Assembly: GCA_024516155.1 (NCBI GenBank)
Contig: JAJJXM010000035.1
Coordinates: 124,001-188,000, forward strand
DNA length: 64,000 nt
Direction of reading: 5' to 3'
From: Pyronema omphalodes
Lineage: Eukaryota; Ascomycota; Pezizomycetes; Pezizales; Pyronemataceae
Shown here: positions 37,394 through 49,618 of the stretch, piece by piece
Position numbering within the stretch: position 1 is the stretch's first letter
How the letters are laid out: the number at the start of each line of letters is the position of its first letter
Program-made: the position numbers and the translations under genes
The notes under the pieces: model-generated
What the model was told of the DNA's origin: nothing
Databases searched by the model: none
What the model saw: only the letters and a program-made list of their open reading frames with translations

Positions 37394-40300
37394 ATGTCAT
37401 CCTCGTCTCCAGAGGTGGGTAATATATTCCAGACTGTATTCAAAACCCCGCCTCTCCTCCCCTTCCCCCGCCCTTCCCCGACCTCCCGGACTCACAGGTT
37501 CTGCCGTTCGTTTGAACCTTGTCCGTCAGATGCAGTTCGGACAGCTATACAGTGTAATCCAATGGCGTTGCACAGCATACCGGTTCTTACCGGGAGATAT
37601 ACATGTTTAGCTTTGTTTAACTTTCTTGGCAAAGCTTTGAGTTAACTTGTCGTCCTGTAAATCATTTAGGTCCGACCTTTTCTAGCCAAACCTTCTCCGT
37701 TGCGTTCAGAAGCACAAGTTACAACTCCGGAGGCTACGGGTATGTTTTTTTTATCTTCTTGGCTGGTTTCGTCATGATCTATTTACGATTACTGATTTTC
37801 AGATTGGCGGATGAAATCTTCGGAGCCAAAAAGTGAGTAACCCCGGATTTTTGATATGGGTTTCAGGGATTCCAGAATCCCGGGATTTTTCTAGGATTCT
37901 TTCAGCTTTTTATTCGTTCAATTTTGTCTCCACCCCTTTGCGTCGCCATTCTTTCTGCTTGCATTTTGACAGCTAATCGCCGACCTATTTTGCTCCGCTC
38001 TCTATATGTATGGTCAATCATCTGGATAAATTCTAATCCGTCAGTAGATATTGAAGTTGTTACACACGCACAACCGAGACCACCATCAGCAAACGTAGAC
38101 GCAGGGTCCCGAGAAGGTACCACCTCCGCTGTACCAGCCCATCGCGGACGAGCACCATACGCACCGGAAGTCCCACGCAGAAGTGGTCATTATTCCGTCC
38201 TAACGCTTTTAGTATTTTCGGATTTAACTGATATTGCTAGTGATTTAAAGGCTCCCAACGGCGACGGACTACTACTCCTAGGCCTTACCATAATAGGGAA
38301 AGATCCAGGTCAAGATCGCAGGGTTTGTACATATTTATCCAAAAAAGATTCGAATTTTAGGCCACCTTTAGGCCCATGCGCTATAGGATTTTAAAAAAGA
38401 CTGACGTACGGAAAAGTAGGGAGGTCGGGTCCTTCCTCGTCAATTGGGAATCCGGAATCTATTGCAAACTTTAGACCAGCGGGAATCGATGATTTAATCA
38501 ATATTCCGAATCTAAGATCGACTTTTAATCCTGGTGGGTTTACAAGTAGCGAAGATGACAAAGTGTTTAGGGGCCCCCAACAGGCTGTCGAGCACCTTCT
38601 GGATCGCTCGCCAACTCCGCCTTATGAACAAAATACAATGCGCAGATCTTCTCTTGGCCATAGAACTCCGGCCAGGGGAAGCAGTCATCATCGAGGCGGT
38701 GAAGGCTTAACTAGAAAATCAACTCGCTCGAAAAGGTCAATTGAAGAAGCTCTAGGAGTAGAGGTTAATGATCCGAGTCAGGCCATTGCAAAAACCTTTG
38801 TGCGCCCTGAACCACCAACTGATCTGCTTGAGTATCCGGTGATCTTTAATCCAAGAGTTACTATGATGGTGTCTATCACGCAGCCGCTGTACATAGGAGG
38901 TGGCTCAGTTGATGGTCGGCTCAATATTCATATTCGAGGAACTCGGCAGGATGATATTCGACTGGGAAGAGTCAGTATTGACATTGCCGGGATTGAAGGT
39001 AACAGCCGTGCATAAGTTGGATAATATGTTTCATAAGCTGACTGAATATAGAGCTGTCCTTCTCAAGGAAAACGATGTTTATGAATATAGCAAGCGAGCT
39101 CATTGATGAAGACCATCCACCGCCCGCGGCAATGCTAGCTACCGCTGAGGAAGAAACAAAGATGTTTTGGAAAGTAAAACCTTCGCGATCATTCTTACCC
39201 TTTAAACTAAGCCTTCCATTGAATGTCGGACCAGGACCCTTTAATTCAGTGCGTGCCAGAATTAGATACGTGATTCATGGGTTAGTACTATTAGATCTGA
39301 TGGAATATGCAATATAAGTGCTGATGCAATTCTAGCACTATCCTGATCAGTGTCAATGGAAATAAATCGGTAGTACGGACGTGCAGAGATATACGAATCA
39401 TATCTGCCCTGGATCCTACGACTACACTGCTGCCTTTGGAACGCCCGCTGCTCTCTACGGAAGAGCATTCATTACGCTATGGCGGGCACAAGACTCTGAA
39501 AGTAACCGCCGGGTTACATCGTGCCGTGTGGGTCGCCGGAACAGCAGCATATGTCGATGTGAATATCATCAATAATACCAGTCGAAAAGTCAAAAGTGTC
39601 AAATGCAAACTCAGAAGACATATTTTAGCCTACAAGAATACCGTAGCGTTAGCTGAGAACCAGTCCGCGGGTCATTTAAGAGTTCCTAATTGGATCGAGA
39701 GAAAAACATTGTCACATTCTGAATTAAATATTGGATCAAGATGGAGAGGTGTGAAAGGATCCCAGCTAGATGTCGTCACCTGCGAAATCGAAATACCGAG
39801 AAATCAGGCTTCCGTTAAGATGGGCCGGTACTTTGAAGTCAAGTATTTAATCGACATTGGTGTTTGTACACCTGCTGCGTACGTTTTCTTTCACATTTTT
39901 GTCAAAACAATCTTAGTATATGATGTTATACTAATAATGCTTTGGGTTTTAATTATAGGCGGACTGTAAGAGTGCAACTTCCAATCACAATTGTGCACAT
40001 GAATTCTCTTGACATAATGCCCAACGACCTAGAAGAAGTTACTAAAGCAATAGCAACCCGCTACGGCCCTGAAAAGGCTCAGCAATACCTAGTTGGAAAA
40101 GCATTCACAGCACCTCGTGAATACACCGCTAACAAAACTTTACCACCGGCTTTGCTACCTGCGTTACAGCCTAGAAGGTCTTCTATCAAACGCTCGGAAT
40201 CTCAGAACCCTGATTTTAGGCGAAGACACTCTTTAAGAGAAGATGGCCGTAGTGAAAGAGAACGTGGTAGATCTAGATCAAGGAGTAGGGATTACCATAA

Positions 40301-40445
40301 TGATAATTATGATAGTGGGGAACATAGAAGATCTGGATCTATGTCGGCAGTAGGTAGGAAAAGATCAAAGAGTTCTGTTTCGTTTAGACAGATACCGAAT
40401 AGAAGTACTAGGGAAATGTTAGAGGAATTGGAAGGCTTGAGATAG
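37394..40445 (+). CDS. Arrestin-domain protein, N-terminal exons partly unresolved
   Basis: Alpha-arrestin-like trafficking adaptor. Secure exons: about 38430-38999 (Arrestin_N begins near FVRPEPPTDLLEYPVIFNPR; SVDGRLNIHIRGTR), 39051-39279 (ends RARIRYVIHG), 39336-39878 (NKSVVRTCRDIRIISAL to KYLIDIGVCTPAA) and 39960-40445 (RTVRVQLPITIVH, then an Arg/Ser-rich tail ending LEELEGLR). Introns between them are GT-AG and in phase. Upstream, three small exons also fit: 37394-37418 (MSSSSPEV), 37670-37739 (PTFSSQTFSVAFRSTSYNSG) and 37803-37832 (LADEIFGAK). Between 37833 and 38430 the coding frame (Arg/Ser-rich, including RPYHNRERSRSRSQG) is interrupted near 38210-38250 by stops. That needs either a 39-nt intron or two small indels. 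No classical PPxY ubiquitin-ligase motif is visible. Cargo unknown. Confidence 0.78.
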
Positions 40446-41432
40446 TGGGTTATGTTATTTGAACTGATGGGAGGGTGGTAAGGTTGGAGTATATTAGGGC
40501 GCCTTTTTGGATTTGCTTTCATTATTCTTATTTGTTTATTTATTGCCTTATCGGTTTAGTTGATAATATATAGAAATGGGGATATTTTATTGAAGCATAT
40601 TTATCGGTAATCGAGAGATTTTGAAGCTTGATAATGAAACTAGAATGGTAGCCCCGATGATATACTGTCCACTTCGAGATTTGTGGGAATGATAACTTAC
40701 AGAAAACAATTCTTGAGGTTTATGCTTGCACCCGGGTACTATATCTTACAGTACTTTATACCTGACAGATCTTTTAGAGCAGAGCAGCTGTTGCTTCTAG
40801 CCTAACGTATACTTCTAGCACTATGGATATACATATTCCCGCTCCCTTTTCATCATAGCATCCTACAGATGTCACTATGTACGTTTTTCAGTAAGGGTAT
40901 ATGATAAGATTTCTGCTTTATTACGGTAGATGCACTTTTGATAGCGTGATATACAGCTTATTTGAATAGGAAGCTTGCCGATGAGAATTAGGAAGTTTGG
41001 GAGAATTCGGAAATAACTGTGATGGCTTGTCGTTTCTTTTTTCCTTGGAGGGGAGGAGAGATGGGTTATGGGATGTGGTGCATGATGATGATAGTTTAGG
41101 AATGGTTTAGGGATACTTTACAAGACAATTTTCTCTCCGGAGTCCTGAAATCTTTACTTAACGAAAGCTTCTACAATCAATGTAGTTAAATCCCTGTCTA
41201 ACCCAGGGTATGCGGAAGTTGAGGTTAGGCATTAACTCTCCCTGCACGCCAGATGTTGACTCCGGTATATTGCAGTATAATCTAAAAAAACAAGTATAAT
41301 ACCCGGGTATTTAATCCATAAATCAAGGAACATATACATAGATATGTAAATTTAATGCATATTGACCTCGTTATCGTTATCGATATCGATAAACAAGGTC
41401 AACGAGATTGAAACTGCAAAAGATCAACCCCA

Positions 41433-41449
41433 CCCCCCCCCCCCCCCCC
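41433..41449 (+). repeat. C17 homopolymer
   Basis: Seventeen consecutive C followed by AAAAGACC in AT-rich intergenic DNA. Confidence 0.88.
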
Positions 41450-44400
41450 AAAAGACCAAGGAAAAAAGAAGGAAGAAAACTCTAGATCTTGTACAACATT
41501 TAACCATGATGATAACCATGCTGGGAAACTGCTGTTGGTCTGCAAGTTGCGACTAAAATGTAGATTAGATTAGGCGCATCACGCATGTATATGAGGAGAA
41601 CTTTTTTTTCTAGATGGAATATGTACTCACTGGTGAAAATTGTAACCTTTTTTTATCGCCGGCTGTGGCGGTTGCTTTCACCGATACTTACTGTTGCTGT
41701 AGGGGATGGAAAAAGTGGGTCTGTTTTTTTCTTGTTTCCGCTTCTTGTTTTTTTCATTCGAAGGCTAACTGGAAATGTTGATGGATGCGTAGATGGGTAC
41801 CTTGTGGCGTTTTTTTTGATACCTTTTAGATGTAGGATCTGGGCTTTTTTGGCTGTTGTGCTTTTTTTTTCTACATGGGGTTTGGTGGGTTATTCTTCGT
41901 TGTTCTACTTTTTCCCGAAATGGAGGTCTTGATGAAAAAAGGAGTTTAGTGGGACTGTTGGGAGTGGAAACATGCAGGCACCGGGAATAGATGCTACTAT
42001 GCTAGGCTTAAGATCGTTGGAATCTGGGGTTGGGCATATGTTTTGAAGTATGCAGGATTGCGGGGAAAGGGTACAGGCAGATGATACATCACTACAGGTC
42101 CAGCTGTATCGTACGATACCTAACAAGATGTAGATTGCGAGGTACATTATATTTGTGGGGTTTGGTTGTTGCAGATGGCGAAAGGTATAGTGCCATCATT
42201 CTGCATTAATCAGTACGGTGGGTGAGTGGCGGATGATCTTTATCGGTAAGGTAAATTGCACTTTACCTGCTGGAATGCTGAGTGCTGAAAGTTTGAATGC
42301 CGAGAATCTTGAGGGCCCTTTTTGCACTCAACACTCTATAACTAAAAGCCATTTTCCTCACTTTCGTTCGCTTCACGTCGTTTGTGCAATTTATAAAAAA
42401 AGCCACGTGGGGCTATGAGCGGTAAACTCCAGCCAATGGAAATCTTTAAAGACTTGTTTTGCATCATTGCCTGAGGTTTCCTCATAGCGACTTTCCTTGA
42501 AAGTGCCGACTTGATTCGTTGTGACTTGCCGAGTGCTACCGAGATATTGGTCACTATGTACACGGGTACACCGGCTAATCCTCGCTAGGGAGATGAATTG
42601 TACTCTGGGCTGCTTTAAGTTGCACCTACCCCATACAATTCGCACATAGCAACAGTCCAGCCATTCAAATGTTTCCAAGAAAAGGCAAAGGATCAAGAGC
42701 CGTATGATAGCTCATCTTAACCATAATCATCAAGTGGTATTTTGTGCTTCATAGAAGGCAATGTAATCTTAGCATATCCTGTTGTATAAGAGACAAAATT
42801 CGGGTTCGGCTATACGACAGAGCGCCAGATTTGCGCTTGTACCCAAGTATATATATTCTATATATGCTTTGATTTTCGATATTTGAAAGGGTTAAACCCC
42901 AGCCCCGCAGTAGCAATTCAAATGTTAATTAGTTATGCCTGCCTAACCGGCGATTATGCACTTTAATTCGCGCCATTGTGCGCGGAGATTGTGGTATTTT
43001 GGTACCAAACCCGAGATCTTGGAACCTTAAAGAAGCGGGAGATTAGCCGGTGTATTTATGTAGCGTTCCCGAAGGGCAAGGCTGAGTCTATGTGTATTTC
43101 CGCGGAGTAACTATTTATTGCACCCGGAATGGAAACAACAAACACGAACGTAGGGATCTAAATTGTAATGGAATGTTGAACGAGAGTAAGTTCGGGAACT
43201 TCTTCCCTTGTATATACAGAATGGCAAGCAATGCAAACCTCCAAAACCTGAACCAAATCCTTCGACCCGTCATTCACTGCAATATCCGGAGAAGCAAAGC
43301 CAACACCGAAGGTAAGTCCTAGACATAGTGCTACAGAGGGAAGAGCAACAGTTATGGCTTCAGAGAGCGAAAGCGTGGGTGTACTCCAACAAGTGGACCT
43401 GTGTGTTAAGGTGTTAGTCTTATTCATGATTGAGCACTCGAGTGGATGCAGTGAGGCGATCAAATCCGCACAGAGAACTTCTCTATTAGAAGATCTCGCC
43501 AGGTGGTTAGAACCAGGAGGACGGAATTTTGGTTTCTTTTGCCTCGGATAAAGTTTTCACATCCTGGTTAATGTATGATTAAGATCGAAGTAATAAATAA
43601 GTGGTAGATGAATCTAAAATAAAGAACAAATAGACACCGAAGAAATTGTAAAGAAATGAATAATAAGTAACGAAGGTTTGGCTTGACAATATTCTATGGA
43701 TGCCTTCGTTACATTCGTCCAACGTTTATGTTGCGTCTTTCAGCCTTTGTTTTGTTAATGCAGATCTCTCTCTCGCTTGTTTCCATCTGAGCATCTCTTT
43801 CATATTCATATCTTTTTACTACTTCTTTCGGATATCATGTTTTCTGAGGCTTTTTTTTTGATATTTCACCGTTCCTTTTACTTCCTAATATCTTCCTTGT
43901 TTCTTCGCCGCGTCGTTCATTCTTGGAAACTCTACCATATTGGGTGATATTCTATGATCTGGTGTTAACCTGTTACAGGTACAAAAACTACCGCATACAG
44001 AACTGGACGGGCCATGGGAATCACTGGGATATACTACGTATGTATGGATATTTCTCATAAATAACGCTGTTTCAAATCTTGAAATAGTCGATAATGCTGT
44101 GTACCAGGCCTCGCCTATATATGCACGGTGCAGGAAAGCAAATGGGGTAGGGAGGAGGAGAGTTAGACAAGTTCACCGGTAGCCGTAATAGGAACAGGGT
44201 TCCCTGGGTAAGATTTTGAACTTTAGAAAGCCTGGCCGGATCTCCGGGCCATATTTACACCCTCCACTAGGCTACTAGCATATCTTGTCTTTCTACCCTG
44301 ACATACCAAAATCCACCTTTCCTCCACTATTGATATCAACCGCCTGTGTCTGATTATCGAAGTTAAACTCCCATCAGTGGTACCTGTTTATCTCCTTTCC

Positions 44401-44535
44401 ATCATGATAGACTGCTTGATTATTTGTGATTCCTCCCTACGATTTGAAATTGCTATACTGATAATCCCCCATAGACAACCCGGGACTCACAAGACTTATA
44501 GAGACAACTTCACCCATCTGATACTCTACAACTAT

Positions 44536-45036
44536 GGTAATATCGGAATGTCAATACATGGTACGTGGGAAGATTTGCCACCGGCCATGATGGGTTACTG
44601 CTCTGACGATGCCGACATGGAGGCAGATGGAGGGAAAGTTAGCAAAGAGTCTCCCTGATTGGACGGTGGCAGTCAACCTACGTCTATAATCTGATACGTC
44701 TTGGATCATTCGCTTTAGTGGCTAGTAGTATCGGAGAGGATCATTCCATGTCGATGATCATTCATGTCTTTAGAAAAATGATTCAAGGTTTACATTTCAT
44801 TCTGGGTTGTGTACAACTATAACCAACCGTATTTCGGAGCACAAAGTTTACACTTGTTTACCGTTGATGCTGCTCTCTTTACGGCTCAGGCAATCTCGAA
44901 ACGTGTATCCATGGAATTTGGGAACGCAGACCACCAACCATGATGAGTTACCGCTCTGACGATGCCGCTATGGAGGCAGTGTTTGGAAAAGTTAGCAAAG
45001 GGTTTCACTGATTGGAAGGTGGCGGTTGACCTGGGT
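44536..45036. repeat. Diverged direct duplication with coding-like remnant
   Basis: Segments of about 150 bp at 44536-44685 and 44889-45036 align over most of their length (shared TCTGACGATGCCG, ATGGAGGCAG, AAAGTTAGCAAAG). In one frame they give KLAK then DWTVAVNL (first copy) and KLAK then DWKVAVDL (second copy), so differences are partly conservative. The second copy stays open longer (44962-45240). It may be a relic of a duplicated gene or repeat; I do not recognise the family. Confidence 0.6.
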
Positions 45037-45893
45037 CCTGACTACCATATGACAGAGGAGAATTTGCTTGAAGGTATTGGGTTTCAATACACCCCAAGGT
45101 GTATCCCCACCGTCATTTGGAACTTGGGAGAAGCCCAACTTATTCGGTTAAAGCCCACACAGCATTTTTTGTTTCTTATTAAAATTATTCAGTCCTTAGG
45201 AATAGATTTATTTGCATTTGTATATGAAATGAGTGTGTAATAAATTACTCCGCTGAAGGTGCCCAGCCAACTAGATCGCCTGCAGACGGTCTAGTTCATA
45301 CCTCCTCCGAAGATTACTAGTCCCGGGTAATGTTTCGGACTAGACTGTATGATGTGGTACAGTTCCGGTCTGCTTAGGACTGAACGAAATGGACTGCGAA
45401 GAACACTGGTTTCCAACCTAGCGAAAATATAACATGACCAATTTTCTTGTTAAAGCTCCCACTCTTCGAGTGAAATTATATGAAAAGGCTTGTGCATCAC
45501 ATGGGAATAGACCGAACAGATGATACCCAGGGCTATCTCCATCCAAATCAAGACCAGGATAGTTTTTTGCAACTCCCTATCGTTCCGGCTTTGACCATTG
45601 AGTTGTTCTTCACTTCACTATTGAAACATGGCTTGCTAATTCCGTCGGGCTCTCCCTGTTTCTCTTCGATAAATAGTATTAGATGGTATTGAAATTTGAC
45701 CATTGTATTGTTTCTATACCTTTTCGACCAAAACTTATATAATTATCTGGCTATTTGAAAAGACTGCAATTTCCAAGAGATAACTCTAAAAGCATCAAAA
45801 ACCCTCCATTCGAAGTCCTGCTTCTATAACCATATGCCCTAGTACCCTGCAGTCATCACGCCATAGATCCAATCCTCAATTCTATGCTATTAT

Positions 45894-46760
45894 TTATTCT
45901 TCGGTACCGGTAGAAGCCTCCTCATCATTCGGATTCTCCATCTCCAACGTCTCCGTCTCTAATTCCTCCGCCTCCGATGTTGACTCCACTACAGTACCGT
46001 TACCTGCTTCATTCTGCCCTCTCAAATATCGTCTGGGGAAGACATTCTGACGGTATTGTCCCTGCCAGTTACCTGGAGGATAGTATTGGCATACATGCAT
46101 TCTGCATTGTTCGTTAGCTTCTTTGTCCCGCTACATATATTCTAGCCTGCATTCAACAGCCAAAACGTTTGTATGATCCGAACCACAGCTATCGAGACCC
46201 AAAACCCAAAAACCCCCTCCCAAACAAAAAATAGAAAAAGAAGAAAAGGCGAATATACCTAAATCCATTACACGCCTTCTCCGCACAACCAACCCTCGTA
46301 GTCCCCTTCCAAACCACCTGAGTAAAATGTCCTGTCTGCTTCGAAAACCCTCCATTCTGAAAATTAAACTGGTTTCTTTCGACAACCCATAATCTGACGG
46401 CCCTAAGTCGGCCAAGGTATGTTCCCCAGGCTAGGTTTTCTCCTACGCCTGGTTGTCCCTGTATAATTTTCTCTTATTAGTTTTGTGGCGATAATTGGAA
46501 AGGAATAGATGAACAGATATTGGTAGAGATAAGGGGAGCGATAGGGACATGAAAATGAAAATATGGCCTACGGAATGATAAAATCCACAGCGATTAGCAT
46601 GTCGCTGAGCACTAGCGGCGAGGTTATTATCCCATTGAAGTCCTCCGACTTGGTGTTCGTAACGCGCTTGGTTATGGGGGTATAGATAGTCGTTTCTAAA
46701 GTCTGCTAGAGTCCCGGTTGTGATAGCGAGAGTTGATAGGAGAAAAGTAAAGAATTGCAT
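45894..46760 (-). CDS. Secreted CAP/PR-1 family protein (copy 1)
   Basis: Predicted extracellular CAP-superfamily protein (PR-1, Pry and SCP relatives), 198 aa. Exons, in order of translation: 46572-46760, 46259-46458 and 45894-46101; phases close exactly. Signal peptide about residues 1-19 (MQFFTFLLSTLAITTGTLA). The CAP fold starts with YLYPHNQARYEHQVGGLQWD, then GENLAWG. Signature motif 1 is GHFTQVVWKGTTRVGC and motif 2 is HVCQYYPPGNWQGQY. Conserved His, Glu and Cys residues of the family are present. The C-terminus after the CAP fold is an acidic Glu-rich tail (EAEELETETLEMENPNDEE). Members bind sterols or fatty acids or act in host contact, but sequence alone does not say which. The second copy at 51131-51945 shares both intron positions. 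A TATA box lies upstream. Confidence 0.93.
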
Positions 46761-46867
46761 GGTTTCTGCCGGAGTTGGTTTTCGGAGAAGGGGTAAGTGA
46801 TGAAGGAAATGAAGTTTTATTCTTTGTTTAGGTTTTTTTTTTTAGAGAACAGTGATATAAAGAGGGG

Positions 46868-46874
46868 TTTTATA
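46868..46874 (-). promoter_or_regulatory. TATA box of CAP gene 1
   Basis: TATAAAA on the minus strand, 108 bp before the start codon at 46760 and preceded by GGAAG. Inference from motif and spacing. Confidence 0.5.
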
Positions 46875-48110
46875 CTTCCATTAGCTGTAGAACAATTTCA
46901 CCTTTGAGTTTGCGGGGATTGCGCTTGTGGTTAATCTATTCTAAATCCCAACGGAACTCAATCGCACTTTTCTGACCTTGCAAGTTACGCTTTCTATATC
47001 TAGCACCATGGACACTTGAGCACCAAACATGTCCCCTGGAGGCTAACTGAGGGGTCGGGTGTAGGGGTTTAAGTTATACAAGAAGTTAGAATCAAGATAT
47101 ATGTACATGCCTATAATGCTATTCTATTCCATTTTGATAACGAAACACTCACTGTATTGCTCTGATTTGCGATTCTTTTAGGGGAACGTTATCAGCTGGT
47201 AATGGATAAGAGTGATACAAAATGCCATGTCATCCAATGTAGTTTCGTGTCATGTTATGTCATGTCACAACCCGAAGCACCTGAGGATGTCGACATGACA
47301 AGGTATCAACATCGACCCGGTAGACATATACACATGCATATACCAATATATTCACGGATACTGGATACTGGATTAGATATCTAAAATCTTGGCACCGGGC
47401 ATGGAAAAAGGTGGGGTAAAATTGGTGACGGGTCATCCATATGCACAATCTAGGTATGGTATATGGTATATGGAATGCCTAACCTGACATGATGTTGTGT
47501 TGTACTCCATATAAGCTGCACGAGATGTTAGATGATATTGGTTCAGAATTATATCTTATAAACATGTTTCCATCCCGCGTATGTATGTATATATATATAC
47601 CCTACCCACCCTGGCTAGCTGGGTATCATCATCATCGTCATCATCATCGATGATCTCAGGTGTCAGAATATGCCGCTTCCCGTGAAGTTTCGAACTAGTT
47701 AAAGTTTTTTGATATCCCTAATTGATAAAATGATAATCCCTATCTAGCCCCTGTTTATTTGTTTATCTGAGAATTTACAGAAAGTTTAGCCGTGACCCCA
47801 GGCCGAACTCCTAAGAAGAACCTAGGGCTTATCAATGGTTGGACGAAACATTCTTCGAAAATTTCTCACAGAAGTAAGTAAGGTGCCTATATATAATGCC
47901 TCTCCTATGTCTCCTACATTTCCTACGTCTCCCACGGCACCTATATACTGTTTCATATATATAGTGATGTTGTTCTTGTTTCTAGATGTTGTGTAGAACT
48001 TTAAAGGCTGCAATATACCGCCTCGGATTCCTTCAAGTGCTGTAACTTTTAGCGAGCTACTATAGAGTGCCATTATCAATCCATTACCCATCAAACTGGA
48101 CATAACTTGT

Positions 48111-48150
48111 CAGTCTTCGCCAAGCTTCATCAAGAACTTGGCGAAGACTG
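48111..48150. repeat. Perfect 14-bp inverted repeat (hairpin)
   Basis: CAGTCTTCGCCAAG at 48111-48124 is perfectly inverted at 48137-48150, with a 12-nt loop. It lies far from any gene end, so it is more likely a repeat relic than a terminator. Confidence 0.85.
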
Positions 48151-49220
48151 AATATTAAAACAACATATACATCGCATCATCAAAAGTACCATCTCTTGAG
48201 TGGGAGATGAGGGTGGAGTGTTATCAAAAATTTTACTTCTTCAAGTGGACCTGGTGAGTGGTCTAAAGGTCTAACAACACCGTAACACCGTAACACCGTT
48301 TATGATTCCGCGCAGTCTACGAGTCTATGATTGAATGGATTTGTAGTCGTGTAGTCTTGTAATCTTGTAGTCTTGTAGTCTTGTGGTCTTAAAGCCTTGT
48401 AGTCTTGTACAGGGTGACTACTGTATGCTGATGAGGATGGGAATGTTGATGAGGATGAGGATGTTGAGAAAACTCGGGAAGAGAAGTAAGGGGAGTAAAA
48501 GGAGCATGGGTATATACGGAGTATGAATATGGAGAGTAGCGATATGTGGAGTATGAGTATAGAGAGTATGGAGAGTACATGGAATAAGATTCAACAGATC
48601 ATGCCCTAGTTGATTTCAGAGGTGCATTTTTTTAACCTCATTCTTTCTTTTTTGCTTATTTTTTGACATTTAGACATTCAGATATTTGGGCTCTCTCTGG
48701 ATGAATTTTTGAGAGTTGAGTTGATGCTTCATGCTTCATGCTTTACAGACGACAGATGCCAGATGACATATAAAACATAAAACACCAAAGAACACTTCCC
48801 CTTCAGATATGTCGTGTGACGTCCAATCATCCACTCTCAGTAGTTACGGTACGGTGTTGGTGGGTAGTCTGAATCGATCACAAGCGTATATTGCAGATAG
48901 CTGCCCAGCTACTTTGATTCACCTGATTGATCCGTGGTAAATTTACATGTCGCATATGTTACATATGTCGCATATACATATCCCTAACATACGGAAAGCT
49001 GCAGTATCGGCAGTAGTGACAGTAGTGCGGGGAACATAATATGCAGGTTAATAGGTTACACTGTTAGAGAATATGCCGGGGATGTACTGGGGGATGTGAA
49101 CAAGCGGCGGAATGACATCATGACGTTTGTGTTGTGACATATCAGGTATTGGAATATTTTAAGGTTTTGGAGTTGCGGATAGAAAGGGTTTATGGTTTTG
49201 GTGATTAATTTGTGGATGGA

Positions 49221-49310
49221 GTTGGATGGAGTTGGATGGAGTTGGATGGAGTTGGATGGAGTTGGATGGAGTTGGATGGAGTTGGATGGAGTTGGATGGA
49301 GTTGGATGGA
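49221..49310. repeat. 10-bp minisatellite, GTTGGATGGA x9
   Basis: Nine perfect 10-bp units, preceded by one copy with a changed start (TGTGGATGGA). About 105 bp before the MITE. Frames through it are repeat artefacts. Confidence 0.95.
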
Positions 49311-49415
49311 GTTGTAGAAGGTACTATGGTGTCAGGGAAACGAAAATTAGAGAAGGTAGTGGAGTGATGGGTTTCTTGGAGATGATATTTGGTTTGCGTA
49401 TTGTATATTGTATAT

Positions 49416-49618
49416 TGGAGGACTTCCCATCGCTCTATTAGGGGTGGATAGAACAACCTCAACTTCATCTATTCGATAGCAATAGAAAATCTGAATAGAC
49501 AGGGGGGTAGCGACCCCCCTGTCTATCCTAGTGCTCTATTCGCGTTCTATAGAAAATATTTTTTTGTGGTGAAATGGACTCTCACGTCCGTTGCTATACA
49601 GCGATGGGAAGTCCTCCA
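49416..49618. mobile_element. Probable hAT-type MITE, 203 bp
   Basis: Perfect 19-bp terminal inverted repeats: 49416-49434 begins TGGAGGACTTCCCATCGCT and 49600-49618 is its exact inverse. The flanking 8 bp are TTGTATAT on the left (49408-49415) and TTGTATGT on the right (49619-49626), 7 of 8 matching. An 8-bp target duplication is the size made by hAT transposases. Inside is a perfect 14-bp hairpin (ATAGACAGGGGGGT, a 4-nt loop, then its inverse; about 49494-49525) and several CTATTCG/CTCTATT subterminal motifs. There is no coding capacity, so movement would need a transposase from elsewhere. Confidence 0.8.

Larger units (their letters stand above)
40446..45893. other. Gene-free region
   Basis: About 5.4 kb with no intact gene. 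It has a C17 run at 41433-41449, T-rich stretches near 41600-41920 and a diverged 150-bp duplication (44536-44685 and 44889-45036) that keeps partial coding character. Small open frames such as 43092-43322 have no recognised features. Confidence 0.55.

Noticed and set aside
44377..44658. Intact small gene
   Set aside because: The frame is short, has no introns with good sites, and part of it is a diverged duplicate, so it is listed as a repeat or relic rather than a gene.
49205..49468. Repeat protein SNSIQLHPTP on the minus strand
   Set aside because: Generated by the 10-bp minisatellite; no gene context.
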